From: Rossellomorea sp. SC111
GTDB lineage: Bacteria; Bacillota; Bacilli; Bacillales; Bacillaceae_B
Direction of reading: 5' to 3'
Length of the DNA stretch: 64,000 nt
Assembly: GCF_024733565.1 (NCBI RefSeq)
Contig: NZ_JANIOC010000005.1
Location: forward strand, 1 to 64,000
The notes under the pieces were generated by a model, which saw only the letters and a list, made by a program, of their open reading frames with translations, was not told where the DNA came from and ran no database searches. Shown one piece after another: positions 61,326-64,000 of the stretch. Numbering within the stretch: the first letter of the stretch is position 1; each line of letters begins with the position of its first letter. Position numbers and translations under genes: made by a program.

Positions 61326-61530
61326 TCATTTACGATAAGAATTGCTTATATTTGAGTGATGAAGCAAATGAAAACAGCAATTTAATAGTATCTTTTATGT
61401 TAGTGAAAAACGCAGATGGCAATTGAATATAAAATTTGCTAAAGCAAATTCATTCGATTGGAGCTGAAAAGACATAGACTGGTTTGTATATGGATTTCCA
61501 GGGTTTAAATCATATACTATAGATGATTTT

Positions 61531-61561
61531 AAAAAAAGCAACGGATATTATCTGTTGCTTT
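61531..61561 (-). terminator. Terminator of the peptide-signalling operon
   Basis: Minus strand AAAGCAACAGAT-AAT-ATCCGTTGCTTT with one G-T pair, then seven T. Confidence 0.75.
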
Positions 61562-61599
61562 TGGAAAATGTATATTTTATTGGACTATTTTATCAAGGC

Positions 61600-61728
61600 C
61601 TATAAGTTTCCGGAATCATCCGACATTGGTGGGAAAATATCATTCGCTGCCTCATTAGAGTGGATGGCATTTACACCAGTGAGTATACCTAAAATAAGAA
61701 CAGCTACCATTACTAGTTTTTTAATCAT
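61600..61728 (-). CDS. Exported signal-peptide precursor (Phr/NprX-like)
   Basis: 42 residues, minus strand: a secretory signal (starting MIKKLVMVAVLILGILTGVN, cut expected after VNA) followed by a short polar tail with SNEAANDIFPPM. This is the form of pre-peptides for RRNPP systems, whose secreted tail is trimmed and re-imported. AGGAGG lies 8 bases before the ATG, and the gene follows the TPR regulator by 16 bases. It is too short for standard gene finders. The mature peptide is not known. Confidence 0.75.
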   Translation of the reverse strand: MIKKLVMVAVLILGILTGVNAIHSNEAANDIFPPMSDDSGNL

Positions 61729-61744
61729 TATTCATTCCTCCATA

Positions 61745-63013
61745 TTATTTAATAAGTTTATTAAGATACTTATTCGAAAGTGAGTAATACTTTGATGATT
61801 TCTTGAATTTTCCACTTTGGTAATATTGGTCTCCGATGTAAGTCAGATACTCGGATATTAGATGAAAGAAGTTCTCTTCCTCAAACATCGGAAGGATTTC
61901 CTGTATCATTTTCTTATCCAGGGTTTCTAAGTCATTGTTGTAGATATCTTCAAGCATTTCATATTCTTTTAACACAATCCTGCTGATGTTTTCTGATGAA
62001 ATAGAAAGAGAACGACCTTGATTGAAGGCTTTCCTTGCTTCTTCCATTTTCCCCTCTTTGTAGAATTCCTTACTGAGTGACAGATAAGTTGTGCAATGAC
62101 CCTCATTTGTTCCTTGATAGGCTAAGCTGGAACGGAAATGTTCAATAGCCAGGGGTGAGTTCTGGAAATAGGAGTAGAGAGTACCAAGATTATGCTCGAT
62201 CGTATGTAGAATATGATGGTCGCTCGTAATTTTAGATAATTCCCTGGCTTTTTTATATTCTTTTAAGGCTTCTTTAAAGAGTCTGCTCCTTTTATAAAGA
62301 ATTCCCAAGAGGATATGGTCTTTCACACAATCCTTGAAATGATAAAGTGATTGTGAGATTTTCAGTGATTTACTGGTATAAGCTATGCTCTGTTGATTCT
62401 TGTTAAGCTTTCCAGTCGTCAAGCCTAAAGAATAATAGAGCTTTGCTTGTTCTTTCTGGCTGACGTCGATAAATTCCGAGTATTTCTTAGCTGCTTCAAA
62501 ATGCTCAAGTGAAGTTTCGTAATCTTCCATCTTATAATAGAAGATCCCCTGGAAATTTTCAAAGTGAAAGAGTAAGGGATAAGTCATGACGTATTTCGAC
62601 TGGTGTAAACCCTTAATAGTTGCTTCTACTTCATCGAATGATTCTTGCTCCATAAAGAACTTGATGGAAAAGATGGTGAATTTAATATGAAGGATGTCAC
62701 TTTTGGTTAATGAAAGTTCCTTTAACAGTCTAGAATATTCAGTTCGATTCTCATCCATATTCTCTTTGCTGATAGCAGAAAACCAATCATCTATTTTATT
62801 AGAAAGCATCTGATCAAAACCGCGGTCTTGATGATCGATTCCAAGCCTTTTTAATAAACTTGATTCTACCTCTTTACTTGGTTTAAGGATATCATTCTCA
62901 ACTTTAGATAAATAAGATATAGAACAAATTCCTTTTGACAGTTCGGATTGTTTAATCTTTTTTATGGATCGAATGTACTTGATTCGCTGACCTAAAGTGA
63001 GATTTTCTATAAT
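61745..63013 (-). CDS. RRNPP-type regulator: N-terminal XRE helix-turn-helix and C-terminal TPR
   Basis: 422 residues starting at ATT 63013. The in-frame stretch 62810-63013 has an XRE HTH (LGQRIKYIRSIKKIKQSELS, then SYLSKVENDILKPS), then helical TPR repeats (HFENFQGIFYYKMEDYETSLEHF and similar). No ATG, GTG or TTG precedes the HTH after an in-frame TAA; AGGAGG sits 6 bases before ATT, so AUU (or AUA) is the start. NprR/PlcR-type control by the downstream peptide is expected. Confidence 0.75.
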   Translation of the reverse strand: MIENLTLGQRIKYIRSIKKIKQSELSKGICSISYLSKVENDILKPSKEVESSLLKRLGIDHQDRGFDQMLSNKIDDWFSAISKENMDENRTEYSRLLKELSLTKSDILHIKFTIFSIKFFMEQESFDEVEATIKGLHQSKYVMTYPLLFHFENFQGIFYYKMEDYETSLEHFEAAKKYSEFIDVSQKEQAKLYYSLGLTTGKLNKNQQSIAYTSKSLKISQSLYHFKDCVKDHILLGILYKRSRLFKEALKEYKKARELSKITSDHHILHTIEHNLGTLYSYFQNSPLAIEHFRSSLAYQGTNEGHCTTYLSLSKEFYKEGKMEEARKAFNQGRSLSISSENISRIVLKEYEMLEDIYNNDLETLDKKMIQEILPMFEEENFFHLISEYLTYIGDQYYQSGKFKKSSKYYSLSNKYLNKLIK

Positions 63014-63056
63014 AGTCCCCCTCCTTTATATTCACCCTTCTGACAAATTCAAATAA

Positions 63057-63084
63057 ATAATAACAAAATTCTCAAATTAGTCAA
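63057..63084 (-). promoter_or_regulatory. Promoter of the RRNPP regulator
   Basis: Minus strand TTGACT (63079-63084), 16 bases, TATTAT (63057-63062). Confidence 0.55.
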
Positions 63085-63497
63085 ATTTATACAAGGAGGT
63101 ATGTGTAGAGAATTGGTCATACATCCACACATTTATTTCATTTTTCTTCAAAAACTTGAAATAGAAGCGACATAATTCTTCACAATTTGTACGAGAAAGG
63201 CTTTAGAGGTCAAATTTTTGAATAAATCTCTTGCAATCTATAAAGAATTCAGGCAATTTATTGTTTTCTCGTTAAACTAATCGTCGGAAAATGTAACTTA
63301 AAACATAATAAAAACCCGTTTTATGGTAAATACATTCGTTGATAATGGTCATAAAGTCCTTGGTTTTGGTAGTTAAGATGGAAAAGCGCTGCAATTACAG
63401 GATGGAAGTCAACTTTTTGAAAAAAAATAATATCGTAATCTCTTGCTATACTTGGAATTGTTATAGTGGTGGAAAACAAAAAGGAGGAAATTGGGAG
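63085..63497. other. 410-base divergent region with possible regulator box
   Basis: No gene seen. An inverted repeat GTATG (63099-63103) ... CATAC (63118-63122) could bind the RRNPP regulator; otherwise AT-rich. A 24-codon ATG frame at 63101 has its ribosome site directly against the start and is not called. Confidence 0.35.
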
Positions 63498-63986
63498 ATG
63501 AAAATGAAAAAGAAAATCGTTGGTACGATCGGTGGATTAGCTATGGCAGGAGCTATGATGTTAGGAGGAACTGGAGGAACTGCGTTCGCCTTTTCCGACT
63601 CTGTTACAGACCCTATTAGTCAGCTTAGCGGAAACGAAATTCAATCGAATATCTGGATGAGTGCGACTGCATTCTATGAAACTCAACGTTATCAGGTTAG
63701 TGCAAAGTTCTTAGGATATAATCCTCCGAATGCGGATTGGATCAAAACAGCGTGGACATTGAAAGCGAATGGATTGGGAGTAAGTATCGGTGGAGTAAGC
63801 GGTGGAACGGCCAGTGGAAATTCACTATCCGGTACATGGACGAATACAAATAATTGGATTTCTGATTATTCTGGATCTTACAATATTTCAGGAGTTCCAA
63901 TTAGTGGATCAGGTTCAAACACTGCTAGTTTCTTAGCAAAAGGTGTTAAACAGGGAGCAACGGCATCAATTTTCCGATTCTATTAA
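63498..63986 (+). CDS. Secreted protein of unknown function next to the quorum-sensing unit
   Basis: 162 residues from the ATG at 63498 (AAGGAGGAA ... GGGAG site; a longer frame upstream lacks one). A Sec signal peptide (IVGTIGGLAMAGAMML ending TAFA) is followed by a Gly/Ser/Asn-rich domain with short beta-like stretches (IGGVSGGTASGN, SGSYNISGVPIS). No Cys in the mature part, no family known to me. Its position suggests it is an output of the peptide regulator, such as a matrix or antimicrobial protein; inference. Confidence 0.6.
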   Translation: MKMKKKIVGTIGGLAMAGAMMLGGTGGTAFAFSDSVTDPISQLSGNEIQSNIWMSATAFYETQRYQVSAKFLGYNPPNADWIKTAWTLKANGLGVSIGGVSGGTASGNSLSGTWTNTNNWISDYSGSYNISGVPISGSGSNTASFLAKGVKQGATASIFRFY

Positions 63987-64000
63987 TATCGTTACCCCTC

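Noticed and set aside
61523-61783. 86-codon plus-strand open frame
   Set aside because: It is opposite the 42-aa peptide precursor and the terminator of the quorum-sensing unit; no ribosome site.
61745-62809. Rap phosphatase (TPR-only protein) starting at the ATG 62809
   Set aside because: The in-frame upstream stretch encodes a clear XRE helix-turn-helix with a ribosome site, so the gene is a DNA-binding RRNPP regulator.
63101-63175. 24-codon ATG frame after AAGGAGGT
   Set aside because: The ribosome site touches the start codon, leaving no usable spacing; sequence looks random.

Overview
The window looks like chromosomal DNA from a Bacillaceae bacterium, a spore-former close to Bacillus/Rossellomorea. 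The reasons are strong GGAGG ribosome binding sites, T-box leaders, ydaO-type riboswitches, a spore coat cluster ordered like Bacillus subtilis yraG-yraF-adhB-yraE-yraD, a locus ordered like lnrJKLMN (yfiJKLMN), and RRNPP peptide signalling. The genus is inferred. No rRNA, tRNA, CRISPR array or prophage is visible. A partial IS3-type element lies at the left edge.

Layout. 1-280: IS fragment inside a dispersed repeat. 299-3600: UspA and the spore coat/alcohol dehydrogenase operon (minus strand). 3915-11326: thioesterase, S51 peptidase, SUKH protein, a PadR-controlled drug-type ABC exporter, and YciI, VOC and DUF3626 proteins. 11418-19527: potassium/c-di-AMP region with two ydaO-type aptamers, an MpsC-like (DUF2294) protein, kdpFABC, a KdpD cut down to its sensor half, and a CBS protein. 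19581-20319: a small gene and a probable type I toxin. 20367-25745: T-box-controlled second-type IleRS, HAD, frameshifted GNAT, CPBP protease. 25825-31707: GIY-YIG and DUF2087 pair, a second ABC exporter, an OmpR-type two-component pair, a nucleotidyltransferase. 31721-33583: T-box-controlled divergent LysRS. 33706-40446: hydrolase and the lnr-like two-component/ABC locus. 40445-45340: YIEGIA pair, a CtaA-like protein divergent from a CzrA/CadA metal-efflux pair. 45420-52719: among others an M20 hydrolase, NhaC antiporter, regulator, N-succinylamino-acid racemase and GNAT enzyme. 52926-56165: WYL regulator/DinB, a frameshifted small gene, a palindromic repeat array, a structured leader and an MgtC-family gene. 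56294-61262: sugar-type ABC importer with a metallo-beta-lactamase phosphodiesterase and a HAD phosphatase. 61531-63986: peptide quorum-sensing unit with a secreted protein.

The most interesting signals are these. (1) A potassium operon with c-di-AMP control apparently at several levels (riboswitch, CBS protein) plus an orphan second aptamer on the opposite strand. (2) A racemase/GNAT/M20 set that could convert D-amino acids to L-amino acids, tied to an antiporter by a shared direct-repeat operator. (3) An RRNPP regulator whose helix-turn-helix can only be translated from an AUU (or AUA) start, followed by a 42-codon exported peptide gene. (4) A CzrA-type box with identical spacing in front of both the metal-efflux operon and a divergent heme A synthase-like gene. 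(5) A type I toxin gene with long-range 5'-3' pairing. (6) An unassigned leader with interleaved stems before the MgtC-family gene. All functional statements are read from the sequence or recalled family knowledge; nothing was searched or computed.
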